In this document: positions 54,989-62,915 of the stretch, piece by piece
Layout of the letters: each line of letters opens with the position of its first letter
Numbering within the stretch: the stretch's first letter is position 1
DNA from: an uncultured Maribacter sp.
Lineage (GTDB): Bacteria > Bacteroidota > Bacteroidia > Flavobacteriales > Flavobacteriaceae
Assembly: GCF_947495965.1 (NCBI RefSeq)
Contig: NZ_CANMBB010000001.1
Location: forward strand, 186,001 to 250,000
Length of the DNA stretch: 64,000 bases
Direction of reading: 5' to 3'
The notes under the pieces: generated by a model
The model's database searches: none
The model's input: only the letters and a program-made list of their open reading frames with translations
Told to the model about the DNA's origin: nothing
Program-made: the position numbers and the translations under genes

Positions 54989-56443
54989 ATGCTTAAACAA
55001 CATTTACAGTTTAAATTATCTCAAAAGTTATCTCCACAGCAAATACAGCTGATGAAGTTAATACAACTACCCACACAAGCTTTTGAACAAAGACTAAAAA
55101 GAGAATTAGAAGAAAACCCTGCATTAGAAAAAGGTAAAGAAGATACCGAAAATAATGAAGAAGATTATGACGATATTTATGAAGAAACAGATAGCGAAAC
55201 TATAACTGCTGAAGACATAAATATTGATGATTACTTAAGTGATGATGAGACTCCTGATTACCGCACAAAAGCAAATAACTATAGTGCAGATGAGGATGAA
55301 AAAAGTATTCCATATGCTGCTGGAACCACTTTTAATCAATATTTAATAAACCAATTAAACACGGTTAATTTAACGGATGAAGAATGGTCTATTGCCGAAT
55401 TTTTAGTGGGCAGTGTCGATGAAAGTGGTTATATAAGAAGACCTGTTGCCGATATTTTAGATGATTTAGCTTTTACCCAGAATATATATACGGATGAAGA
55501 TAAAATTGAAAAAGTATTTAAAATTGTTCAAGAATTAGACCCACCAGGTGTTGCTGCTAGATCCTTAGAAGAATGCTTAGTGATACAACTAAAAAGAAAA
55601 GAGGCTACATTAAACACAGAACTAGCAATAACCATTCTTGAAAAATCCTTTGATCAATTTACAAAGAAGCACTATAAGAAACTTATTCAAAAACATAATA
55701 TAACAGAAGAGCAACTAAAAGACGCTATTTCTGAAATAGAGAAACTAAATCCTAAACCAGGAGGTTCTTTTGCAGGAAACAATAGACTAGTAGAACATGT
55801 AGTGCCGGATTTTTCTATTAGAATTGTAGAAGGCGAATTAGAATTAACTTTAAATGGCAGAAATGCTCCTGAATTACATGTAAGTAGAGAATACAACAAC
55901 ATGTTACAAGGCTATAAAGACTCTAAAGAAAAGTCCAAATCACAAAAAGATACGGTTCTATTTATTAAACAAAAATTAGATGCAGCAAAATGGTTTATTG
56001 ATGCTATTAGACAGAGACAACAAACTTTGTTTATTACCATGAATGCCATTATGCATTATCAAAAAGAATACTTTTTATCTGGAGATGAGCGTAGTTTAAG
56101 ACCCATGATATTAAAAGATATTGCCGACGAAATTCAAATGGATGTATCTACTGTTTCTAGAGTTGCTAATAGCAAATATGTTGATACCCCTTACGGCACA
56201 AAATTGATAAAAGAATACTTTTCTGAATCTATGAAAAATGAGCAAGGAGAAGATGTATCTACAAAAGAAATTAAAAAAATCTTAGAAACTGTTATTAAAG
56301 AAGAAGTCAAGAAAAAACCTTTAACAGATGATAAGTTAGCCGCAATTTTAAAAGAAAAAGGGTACCCTATTGCTAGAAGAACTGTTGCTAAATACAGAGA
56401 ACAACTAGGAATACCTGTAGCAAGATTACGTAAAAAGATTTAA
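54989..56443 (+). CDS. rpoN: RNA polymerase sigma-54 factor
   Basis: 484 residues. Region I is Gln- and Leu-rich (QHLQFKLSQKLSPQQIQLMKLIQLP), an acidic region II follows (about 50-110), then core-binding domains, a helix-turn-helix (MDVSTVSRVANSKYVDTP) and the C-terminal RpoN box ARRTVAKYREQLGI that reads the -24 element. Sigma-54 needs an AAA+ activator; none is in this window. The stop codon overlaps the ATG of the following membrane protein gene (TAATG). Confidence 0.96.
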   Translation: MLKQHLQFKLSQKLSPQQIQLMKLIQLPTQAFEQRLKRELEENPALEKGKEDTENNEEDYDDIYEETDSETITAEDINIDDYLSDDETPDYRTKANNYSADEDEKSIPYAAGTTFNQYLINQLNTVNLTDEEWSIAEFLVGSVDESGYIRRPVADILDDLAFTQNIYTDEDKIEKVFKIVQELDPPGVAARSLEECLVIQLKRKEATLNTELAITILEKSFDQFTKKHYKKLIQKHNITEEQLKDAISEIEKLNPKPGGSFAGNNRLVEHVVPDFSIRIVEGELELTLNGRNAPELHVSREYNNMLQGYKDSKEKSKSQKDTVLFIKQKLDAAKWFIDAIRQRQQTLFITMNAIMHYQKEYFLSGDERSLRPMILKDIADEIQMDVSTVSRVANSKYVDTPYGTKLIKEYFSESMKNEQGEDVSTKEIKKILETVIKEEVKKKPLTDDKLAAILKEKGYPIARRTVAKYREQLGIPVARLRKKI

Positions 56444-57048
56444 TGAAGAATTTTCAAGAAGTAATTTCTTATATATTTCATCCATTATTTACACCTATAA
56501 TTGGCACGCTTTCTTATTTTTTATTAACCCCTAAATACAGTCCAATACAACTACAAAGTAGTAGTATATTGCCAATTTTTATTTTAACCATTGTTATCCC
56601 TATTATATCTTATTTTATCCTAAAAAGTATAGGCGTAGTAAATACTATATTTATGCCTTCTTTACAGGAAAGAAAATACCCCCTATACATAAACATTACA
56701 TTATTATTCATCATAGTCTATAAGGTTATACCATACAACTACACTAGTGAGTTATATTATTTCTTTTTAGGACTTATAGGTGCTTATTTTAGCTCTTTAC
56801 TTTTATTATTTTTTAACTTTAAAAGTAGCATGCATTTAATAAGCATGGGGAGTTTATTAATGTATTTAATTAGCCTAAGCGTTCATTTTGAAATAAACAT
56901 AATTCTTGGTCTTTGCTTTTTTACAATTGCTACCGGTCTAGTTGCTTCTTCAAGGTTATATTTAAAAGCACATAGTAAAGCCGAAATTTTAATTGGCTTT
57001 TTTGTAGGTGTATTTTCACAACTACTTACTATTAAATTTTGGCTGTAA
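56443..57048 (+). CDS. Degenerate PAP2-like membrane protein
   Basis: 201 residues with six predicted membrane helices. Traces of the PAP2 phosphatase motifs remain: QERKYP (75-80) in place of the Lys-to-Arg-Pro motif, KSSMH (127-131) in place of PSGH, and SR-x5-H-x3-E (Ser170, Arg171, His177, Glu181), where a PAP2 enzyme has Asp last. The fold is therefore PAP2-like with altered active-site residues; phosphatase activity is doubtful but not excluded. The gene overlaps the rpoN stop by one base and is surely co-translated with it, an association that suggests a conserved partner in this lineage. Confidence 0.68.
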   Translation: MKNFQEVISYIFHPLFTPIIGTLSYFLLTPKYSPIQLQSSSILPIFILTIVIPIISYFILKSIGVVNTIFMPSLQERKYPLYINITLLFIIVYKVIPYNYTSELYYFFLGLIGAYFSSLLLLFFNFKSSMHLISMGSLLMYLISLSVHFEINIILGLCFFTIATGLVASSRLYLKAHSKAEILIGFFVGVFSQLLTIKFWL

Positions 57049-57203
57049 TTTAAATTACTATTCTACAAAAGACAAAAACGTCTCTATTTTACACCAGTTT
57101 ATAGGGCATTATAAGAGACACAGTGAAATTTTTTCATTACCAGAATGATATTATAGTTCACGAAAGAAAATAATTAAGCAGAATGCTTATATATTACGCT
57201 TCA

Positions 57204-57893
57204 CTACAAAATATAAAAAATTAAACCCACTCTCAATGGTTTCATAGTTATAGTCTCGCCGTTTAAAACAGTAGAATCATTAAACAAATTACTTAACGAG
57301 TAATGCATATGAATATTAAAGGTATTATACCCAAAACTAAAAGACAATCCATACTGAAAACTTGAAGTGTCATTATTATAAAAAGAAGACCTAACAATGT
57401 TGCCAATATATTTAGACCTTGTACTTAGCACATAGCCTAGTTTAATACCAGCATAGATTCTCCAAAACTTATAATCAGCTCCTGTAGCATTTCTCCAACG
57501 AAATTCTAAGGGCATTTCAATTACATGAGATTCTATTTTATTACGTTTATAATCTCCAGTATTATTTAATATAGAATAATCTATTCCAGAATCTGTTTCC
57601 GTGGCCCTAAGATTAGAATAGTAATTATTTAAAGCATATCCTAGACCTATACCTAAAGCCAACTTTCTAGATTTATTTAATGGTATATCTTTTATAAAAC
57701 CACCTTGCAAACCGTAGGATAAATTTCTTTGATTAATTGCATCATCCTTATTAACTAAAAAGTTATAGGTAACCCCAATGTAAAATTGGTCTTCTAAAAA
57801 ATTAGAATCCACAAAAGTAGAATCTATCTCTTTTTGCGCATTTACAAATAAAGAAGCAAAAACAAATACAAGAGAAATTAAAATCCGTACCAT
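57204..57893 (-). CDS. Outer-membrane beta-barrel protein, PorT-like
   Basis: 229 residues. A signal peptide ends near LFVNA-Q (19). The rest alternates short beta strands with turns (FYIGVTYNFLVNKDD, YGLQGGFIKDIPL, LALGIGLGYALNNYYSNLRA, FRWRNATGADYKFWRIYAGIKLGYVL, FNIHMHYSLSNLFN) and ends with an aromatic-flanked strand LRVGLIFYIL, the pattern of 8-stranded outer-membrane barrels. The conserved motif layout resembles PorT, which in type IX secretion is needed for export, but members of the wider family share it. It lies alone after the exbD terminator. Confidence 0.65.
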   Translation of the reverse strand: MVRILISLVFVFASLFVNAQKEIDSTFVDSNFLEDQFYIGVTYNFLVNKDDAINQRNLSYGLQGGFIKDIPLNKSRKLALGIGLGYALNNYYSNLRATETDSGIDYSILNNTGDYKRNKIESHVIEMPLEFRWRNATGADYKFWRIYAGIKLGYVLSTRSKYIGNIVRSSFYNNDTSSFQYGLSFSFGYNTFNIHMHYSLSNLFNDSTVLNGETITMKPLRVGLIFYIL

Positions 57894-57911
57894 AAGGTAA
57901 AGTTACAGAAA

Positions 57912-57945
57912 TAAAAAAGCGCCTCAAACAAAATTTGAAGCGCTT
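57912..57945 (-). terminator. Intrinsic terminator of the exbB-exbD operon
   Basis: The arms AAGCGC (57917-57922) and GCGCTT (57940-57945), extended inward by TCAAA and TTTGA with one mismatch, enclose a 5-base loop. Read on the minus strand the stem is followed by six T. It lies between the second exbD and the beta-barrel gene. Confidence 0.85.
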
Positions 57946-57975
57946 ATAAAAGTTTGAAAAATTTTACTAACTAAT

Positions 57976-58452
57976 TTAATTTTTAAATGCGTCTCCTTCG
58001 TAAGTAGTATAATTTACTTTAAGGGCATTTACTTTTCTTAATTCTAGTTTAATATCAGATATTAAACCCATATTAGCATTCTTATCCACTTTTAAAGAAG
58101 TAGTTAATACATTCTGAAGCTCTTGTGATTTCTTAGCACGCTCCATTAATATATAGTCTCCAACTTCATTTGGATTAGCGAATTTATCATTCAATTGAAT
58201 TTTAGGTTCTGTACCAAATGTCTTAGTGTACTCCTTTGTAGGTGCACCAACATATATAGTAATTACCCTATCTTTTTTCTCCAATTTCTTAATCTCATTA
58301 GCTTGTGGAAGTTCATTAGCAACTTTCACAGAACTATCTTTCATAACGGTAACCGTCATAAAGAAGAATAAAAGCATAAATACAATATCTGGAAGGGATG
58401 CAGTAGATACCGCAGGCACTTCACCATCTTTCTTTTTTGCAAATTTTGACAT
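57976..58452 (-). CDS. exbD: Biopolymer transport protein ExbD (second copy)
   Basis: 158 residues. One N-terminal membrane helix (about 20-40) has SLPDIVFMLLFFFMTVTVM, with the essential Asp of the ExbD/TolR proton pathway at about residue 22. The periplasmic domain follows (VITIYVGAPTKEYTKTFG and GLISDIKLELRKVNALKVNYTTY). With ExbB it converts proton motive force to movement of TonB. It lies 19 bases after the other exbD, a common doubling in Bacteroidota. Two different ExbD proteins may form a mixed dimer in the ExbB ring, which is inference. Confidence 0.92.
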   Translation of the reverse strand: MSKFAKKKDGEVPAVSTASLPDIVFMLLFFFMTVTVMKDSSVKVANELPQANEIKKLEKKDRVITIYVGAPTKEYTKTFGTEPKIQLNDKFANPNEVGDYILMERAKKSQELQNVLTTSLKVDKNANMGLISDIKLELRKVNALKVNYTTYEGDAFKN

Positions 58453-58471
58453 ACTGTTTTTTTAACTTTTA

Positions 58472-59098
58472 TTAATTAGATGAAGAAGAAGTTTCTGCTT
58501 CTGAAAGCTTTTGAGGAAACAATTCTTGTATTCTCTTAACTCTCTTCTTTAAATCTTCCTTTACACTTGCATCCGTTTCTGGATTAAGATATTCTGCCTC
58601 CATGTCTGTAAAATTTCTTTTATACAAACGCTGTGCTTCTCTATTTCTTAAATCGTTATAAGCTCCAACCAATTCGTTTTGTACTGTTATATACGTACCA
58701 TATTTGGTTTCTCTATCACTTTTTACAGAGATAATTGCTTTAGCAGGACTATCTGATGAACTTGCATCTCTTTTCCCTTTACAATACTTACAATAATCAG
58801 GTGAACCTGAAACTGCTCCTCCGTTATCTAAAAAAGCTGTTGCTTTTTCTCTTAACTGATTTAATTGTATTAGCTCTCCATCGGCTAATAACTGACCATC
58901 TTTGTTTAAATTAACCTGAAAGATATTTTTCTGCTTAATTACAACATCGGTCTCTGGCGGCTCAATTGGCGGTAACATACGATCCAAACCTGCATCTGTT
59001 TCAATAGTAGTAGTTACTAAGAAAAAGATTAACAGTAAGAATGCAATGTCTGCCATAGAACCGGCGCTTACTTCTGGTGCTCCCGCTCTTCTTGCCAT
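58472..59098 (-). CDS. exbD: Biopolymer transport protein ExbD with a CxxC insert
   Basis: 208 residues, about 50 longer than the other copy. The membrane helix carries GSMADIAFLLLIFFLVTTTI with the proton-pathway Asp (about 17). The periplasmic domain contains an inserted loop at about 93-118 with Cys103 and Cys106 in DYCKYCKGKRD, flanked by Ser, Gly and Asp. These are the only Cys in the protein. The pair could form a disulfide or bind a metal. The C-terminal 40 residues are charged and helical. It follows the small membrane protein gene by 18 bases. Confidence 0.9.
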   Translation of the reverse strand: MARRAGAPEVSAGSMADIAFLLLIFFLVTTTIETDAGLDRMLPPIEPPETDVVIKQKNIFQVNLNKDGQLLADGELIQLNQLREKATAFLDNGGAVSGSPDYCKYCKGKRDASSSDSPAKAIISVKSDRETKYGTYITVQNELVGAYNDLRNREAQRLYKRNFTDMEAEYLNPETDASVKEDLKKRVKRIQELFPQKLSEAETSSSSN

Positions 59099-59116
59099 AG
59101 TTGTTCTATTATTTTT

Positions 59117-59548
59117 TTATTTACTAAACATTTTTTTTACCGCTGGTATTACCAAAGATCCTACTGCGATTATAGTAAGGATATAAAATATATTTAATCC
59201 CATTCCTATTTTCTTTACAGTACTCTCATCGCTCATAGCCATAGCCTTATCATCTACATCTGTACCGCTAGCTAAAACGTAAGAAACAATTACAACTAAG
59301 AAAAATCCACCTATTACAAATAGAGCTTTCTTTATACCTTGAGGGTTTGATAATAAATTCTTAATAGTAAATACTAAACTAAATACAACTGCTGCACCTA
59401 GTAATAAATATGTAATTAAGAACATTGCTCCCATTGCACCATTTTCAACTGCCTCAGCAACAGGTACTTCACTCTCTGGAAGCATAAACCATAATACAGC
59501 TCCAATAAGCCCTACTACGATCAATACTATTTTTAATATTTTATGCAT
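59117..59548 (-). CDS. Unknown small membrane protein in the exbB-exbD operon
   Basis: 143 residues with four membrane helices (about 4-23, 40-62, 73-93 and 113-137). The N-terminus (MHKILKIVLIVVGLIGAVLWF) could be a signal anchor. No known domain or catalytic residue is visible. It lies between exbB (24 bases upstream) and exbD (18 bases downstream), and proteins of similar size sit there in other flavobacteria as I recall, so it may be a subunit or assembly factor of the ExbBD motor. Function is not established. Confidence 0.75.
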   Translation of the reverse strand: MHKILKIVLIVVGLIGAVLWFMLPESEVPVAEAVENGAMGAMFLITYLLLGAAVVFSLVFTIKNLLSNPQGIKKALFVIGGFFLVVIVSYVLASGTDVDDKAMAMSDESTVKKIGMGLNIFYILTIIAVGSLVIPAVKKMFSK

Positions 59549-59572
59549 GACATTATTTGAATTTAGTCCGAC

Positions 59573-60319
59573 TTATTTTTTGTGATCTACCAACATATCA
59601 ATCAAAGAGATTGATGAATCTTCCATATCATTTACTATACTATCAATCTTAGCGATAATGTAGTTATAAAAGATTTGTAGAATAATAGCCGTAATAAGAC
59701 CAAATACTGTTGTTAATAATGCTACCTGAATATCTCCTGCAATAAGAGATGCACTTAAATTACCTACAGCTGCAATCTTTTGGAAGGCTTGAATCATACC
59801 AATTACCGTACCCATGAAACCAAGCATTGGAGCAATTGCGATAAATAAAGATAACCAAGAAACATTCTTTTCTAACTGACCCATTTGTACACCACCATAA
59901 GCTACAACAGCTTTCTCAGCAGATTCTACACTTTCACCAGCTCTATCTAAACCTTGGTAATATATAGAAGCAACAGGTCCTTTTGTATTTCTACAAACTT
60001 CCTTTGCAGCTTCAACACCACCTGAAGCTAAAGCATCTTCTACTTGTTGCTTTAACTTAGAAGAGTTTGTACTCGCCAAGTTTAAATAAATAATTCTTTC
60101 AATTGCAACTGCTAAACCTAATATTAAACACAAAAGTACTATCCCCATGAAGCCAGCGCCCCCCGTGATAAACATTTCTTTTAATACTTGTGTAAAACTT
60201 TTTGCTGCTTCAGCATCTCCTTGTAATATTACAACTGCTGCTGATGTTTTTGCACTTACTGTATTTGCACTTAAAACAAATAACCCAGTCATTGCTAGGG
60301 TAGAGAATAATCTTTTCAT
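59573..60319 (-). CDS. exbB: ExbB/TolQ/MotA-family proton channel protein
   Basis: 248 residues from the ATG at 60319 (MKRLFSTLAMTGLFVLSANTVSAK); a TTG at 60328 lies inside a promoter box and would add three residues. An N-terminal signal-like segment (1-23) precedes three membrane helices (about 50-72, 155-180 and 195-220) with the family motif ASIYYQGLDRAGES and the core SLFIAIAPMLGFMGTVIGMIQAF with the Thr lining the proton path. ExbB forms a pentamer around two ExbD. The leading signal segment gives four hydrophobic segments in total, common in Bacteroidota. First gene of the operon, downstream of tRNA-Ser. Confidence 0.92.
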   Translation of the reverse strand: MKRLFSTLAMTGLFVLSANTVSAKTSAAVVILQGDAEAAKSFTQVLKEMFITGGAGFMGIVLLCLILGLAVAIERIIYLNLASTNSSKLKQQVEDALASGGVEAAKEVCRNTKGPVASIYYQGLDRAGESVESAEKAVVAYGGVQMGQLEKNVSWLSLFIAIAPMLGFMGTVIGMIQAFQKIAAVGNLSASLIAGDIQVALLTTVFGLITAIILQIFYNYIIAKIDSIVNDMEDSSISLIDMLVDHKK

Positions 60320-60325
60320 TTTTTT

Positions 60326-60333
60326 CAAACTTA
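60326..60333 (-). promoter_or_regulatory. Candidate -7 box of exbB
   Basis: On the minus strand the sequence is TAAGTTTG, matching TAnnTTTG, ending six bases before the exbB ATG. As with ruvB, transcription would begin at or next to the start codon. No -33 TTTG is clear. An unprocessed read-through from the tRNA-Ser transcript is the alternative. Confidence 0.45.
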
Positions 60334-60394
60334 AATTTAGTTAGTTAATAGGGTTAAAGATAATTAAAAATTATATTATAATTAAAAAATTCTG

Positions 60395-60482
60395 CAGAGA
60401 GGAAGGGATTCGAACCCTCGATACCCTTTTGGGGTATACACACTTTCCAGGCGTGCGCCTTCGACCACTCGGCCACCTCTCT
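60395..60482 (-). tRNA. tRNA-Ser (anticodon GGA)
   Basis: An 88-nt cloverleaf on the minus strand. The acceptor arms AGAGAGG and CCTCTCT pair over seven bases with a G discriminator, as serine tRNAs have. A long variable arm (TATACCCC with GGGGTAT-like pairing) marks the serine class. The anticodon loop CTGGAAA gives GGA, decoding UCC/UCU. The CCA end is not encoded. Confidence 0.93.
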
Positions 60483-60549
60483 AGATTAGCCTTAAAGGTG
60501 TGCCAAATAACAAAAAAAATATTAGTTAGAGAAATATTCTGAGTTATTT

Positions 60550-61587
60550 TTAACGCATTTCTCCTCTAAGGGATGTTTCAAAAATTGTTTTAAAGGACTT
60601 TAAAGACACACCACTACCTAACATATACATTACCTTAGCTATAGCTGCTTCCGCTGTAATATCCTTACCACTAATTACTTGCATATCCCTTAACGCTTTA
60701 CTCGTTTCGTACTGCCCCATTATTACACTACCTCCAGAACACTGTGTTATATTAATAATTAATATGTTATTTTTTTTTGCTTTTTTTAACAATTCTAAGA
60801 ACCATTCCTCTGTAAAAACATTTCCAGCGCCATAGGTTTCTAAAATCACTGCTCTTAAATCGGATGTTTCCAAAACAGATTTTACAATTTGAGGGCTTAA
60901 ACCTGGAAAAAGTTTTAATACCGCAATATTATTATTCATTTTTTTATGCACAAAAAACTTTTTAGAAGCTTTTTGTTTGAACAAATTTTCCTCATAAATC
61001 TTTAAATGAACTCCAGATTCAACTAACGGAGGATGATTTAAGGATGCAAAAGCCTCAAAATGTTCTGCATTAATTTTTGTAGTACAATTAGCCCTATATA
61101 ATTTATATTCAAAATACAATCCCACTTCTTGCACAACAGCTTTCCCCTTTTCTTTTAATGCCGCAATCTGAATAGAAGTAATTAAATTTTCTTTAGCATC
61201 GGTTCTCAAATCTCCTATTGGTAATTGTGACCCTGTAAATATTACTGGTTTCGCTAAATTTTCTAACAAAAAGCTCAATGCAGAAGAAGTATAACTCATA
61301 GTATCACTCCCATGTAACACCACAAATCCATCATGAGTATTATAATTATCTTCTATTATTGTCGCTATACTTACCCAATGCTCTATGTTCATATTTGATG
61401 AGTCTATTGGATTATCAAAAGAGATCGTGTTAATAGCACAATCTAGTTGATTAAGCTCTGGTATTTTACTTAAAAGTTCATCAAAATTAAATGCCTTTAA
61501 TGCTCCAGTTTCATAATCTTTAACCATACCTATAGTACCACCGGTATAAATTAATAGTATTTTACTTTTGTTATTTTTTAAACTCAT
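60550..61587 (-). CDS. ansA: Type I L-asparaginase
   Basis: 345 residues from the ATG at 61587; a TTG at 61629 would overlap the tatD stop and give an untypical 14-residue extension. The two catalytic Thr blocks are present: IYTGGTIGM (Thr15) and LHGSDTMSYTSSAL (Thr96 with Asp95), and the later TDAKENL Lys. There is no signal peptide, so the enzyme is cytoplasmic and probably the low-affinity housekeeping type. It hydrolyses asparagine to aspartate and ammonia. It follows tatD by 31 bases and is probably co-transcribed with it. Confidence 0.92.
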   Translation of the reverse strand: MSLKNNKSKILLIYTGGTIGMVKDYETGALKAFNFDELLSKIPELNQLDCAINTISFDNPIDSSNMNIEHWVSIATIIEDNYNTHDGFVVLHGSDTMSYTSSALSFLLENLAKPVIFTGSQLPIGDLRTDAKENLITSIQIAALKEKGKAVVQEVGLYFEYKLYRANCTTKINAEHFEAFASLNHPPLVESGVHLKIYEENLFKQKASKKFFVHKKMNNNIAVLKLFPGLSPQIVKSVLETSDLRAVILETYGAGNVFTEEWFLELLKKAKKNNILIINITQCSGGSVIMGQYETSKALRDMQVISGKDITAEAAIAKVMYMLGSGVSLKSFKTIFETSLRGEMR

Positions 61588-61618
61588 ATATGGTATATCC
61601 TTTTTTAAATCTAAACAT

Positions 61619-62386
61619 TTACACCCCAAACACTTCTTTAGAATTCAATGTTGTTTGTAATGCAATTTCTTCTCTTGTCTTTTCATATATAGTTGCTACT
61701 TTTTCTAATACATTTAAAACATACAAACTTTGGTTTCTTTTACCTCTATAGGGCACAGGAGCCAAATAAGGAGCATCTGTCTCTAATACTATACACTTTA
61801 CATCTATCTTATTTAAAAAAGTATCTATTTTTCCATTTTTAAAAGTAACCACACCTCCTATTCCCAGTTTCATATTATATGAAATAGCTTTTTTAGCTTG
61901 TTCTAATGTTCCTGTAAAACAATGAAATATCCCAAACAAATCCTCTCCTTTCTCTAGCTCTAAGACCTCAAAAACTTCATCAAAAGCATCTCTACAATGT
62001 ATAACAATTGGAAGTTTATATTTTTTAGCTAACTGTATTTGTTCTCTAAAAGCTTCTTGCTGTTCTTTTAAAAACGTTTTATCCCAATACAAATCAATAC
62101 CAATTTCACCTACCGCATAATATTTTCTTTTCTCCAATTGCTCTTCTACATGTTGCAATTCTTCTTTAAAATTTTCTTTAACATGTGTAGGGTGCAATCC
62201 AGACATTAAAAAGACATTATCTGGAAAAGATTTCTCTAGCTGTAACATAGGTTCTGTATACGTTGAATCTATTGCAGGGATAAAAAATCTTTCTATTCCA
62301 TTATCTATAGCATTTTGAATAACCTCTCTACGATCCTCATCAAAAGCTTCACTATATAAATGCGTATGTGTATCTGTTATAATCAT
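61619..62386 (-). CDS. TatD-family metal-dependent hydrolase
   Basis: 255 residues. The amidohydrolase-like TIM barrel is complete: DTHTHLYSEAFDEDR (two His), VGEIGIDLYWDKT (bridging Glu), VIHCRDAF and FHCFTGT (His pair), and LETDAPYLAP (final Asp). TatD proteins have 3'-5' exonuclease and DNase activity on DNA and RNA. The start at 62386 fits the family N-terminus MIITDTHTHL. The gene is divergent from the retropepsin-like gene, only 36 bases away. Confidence 0.92.
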   Translation of the reverse strand: MIITDTHTHLYSEAFDEDRREVIQNAIDNGIERFFIPAIDSTYTEPMLQLEKSFPDNVFLMSGLHPTHVKENFKEELQHVEEQLEKRKYYAVGEIGIDLYWDKTFLKEQQEAFREQIQLAKKYKLPIVIHCRDAFDEVFEVLELEKGEDLFGIFHCFTGTLEQAKKAISYNMKLGIGGVVTFKNGKIDTFLNKIDVKCIVLETDAPYLAPVPYRGKRNQSLYVLNVLEKVATIYEKTREEIALQTTLNSKEVFGV

Positions 62387-62422
62387 CCTGTAAAAATAGC
62401 GTTATCTTTATAAAAAGAATCT

Positions 62423-62878
62423 ATGGCATCTCTGAAAAGTTTTTTAAATAAGAAAAACTATATTAAAGTACCACTAGTACTTACAGCAACAAATCATTTT
62501 GAAATAGTAGCCTCATTAAATGGAGCTACTGGTCGTTTTATCTTAGACACAGGAGCATCTAACACATGTGTAGGTTTTGATAAAATTACCTTTTTTAACC
62601 TTACTACCGAAGAATCTAAAATAAAGGCTGCAGGAGCAGGTGCCACAGAGATGGAAACCTTAATATCCACAAAAAACAACTTAACAATTCAGGGTTGGAA
62701 AACCAAAAAACTGAAACTTGTTTTATTTGATTTACAACACGTGAACACCGCCTTAGCATCCCACAATAGCTTACCTGTAGATGGTATAATTGGTGCAGAT
62801 GTACTAAAAAAAGCAAAAGCTATAATAGATTACAGCAAAAAATGTGTTTACCTAAAACAAAAAAACCTAAAGAAATAA
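62423..62878 (+). CDS. Retropepsin-like aspartic protease family protein
   Basis: 151 residues with no signal peptide. The protease signature FILDTGASNTCV (Asp42-Thr-Gly) is present, followed by a flap-like region (KIKAAGAGATEMET, about 70-85) and the conserved second half VDGIIGADVLKKAKAIIDYSKKCVYLK. One domain with one DTG means that a dimer would be required for activity, as in retroviral proteases. Single-domain relatives are common in bacteria, mostly of unknown role. The stop codon lies inside the loop of a terminator hairpin. Confidence 0.83.
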   Translation: MASLKSFLNKKNYIKVPLVLTATNHFEIVASLNGATGRFILDTGASNTCVGFDKITFFNLTTEESKIKAAGAGATEMETLISTKNNLTIQGWKTKKLKLVLFDLQHVNTALASHNSLPVDGIIGADVLKKAKAIIDYSKKCVYLKQKNLKK

Positions 62879-62895
62879 TCTTTAGGTTTTTTTTT
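62859..62895. terminator. Bidirectional terminator between the retropepsin gene and odhB
   Basis: The arms 62861-62872 (AAAAACCTAAAG) and 62880-62891 (CTTTAGGTTTTT) pair over 12 bases around a 7-base loop containing the stop codon of the retropepsin gene (62876-62878). An A-run on one side and a T-run on the other allow action on both strands. Confidence 0.9.
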
Positions 62896-62915
62896 AAGTT
62901 ATAAGGATTAAAAAA

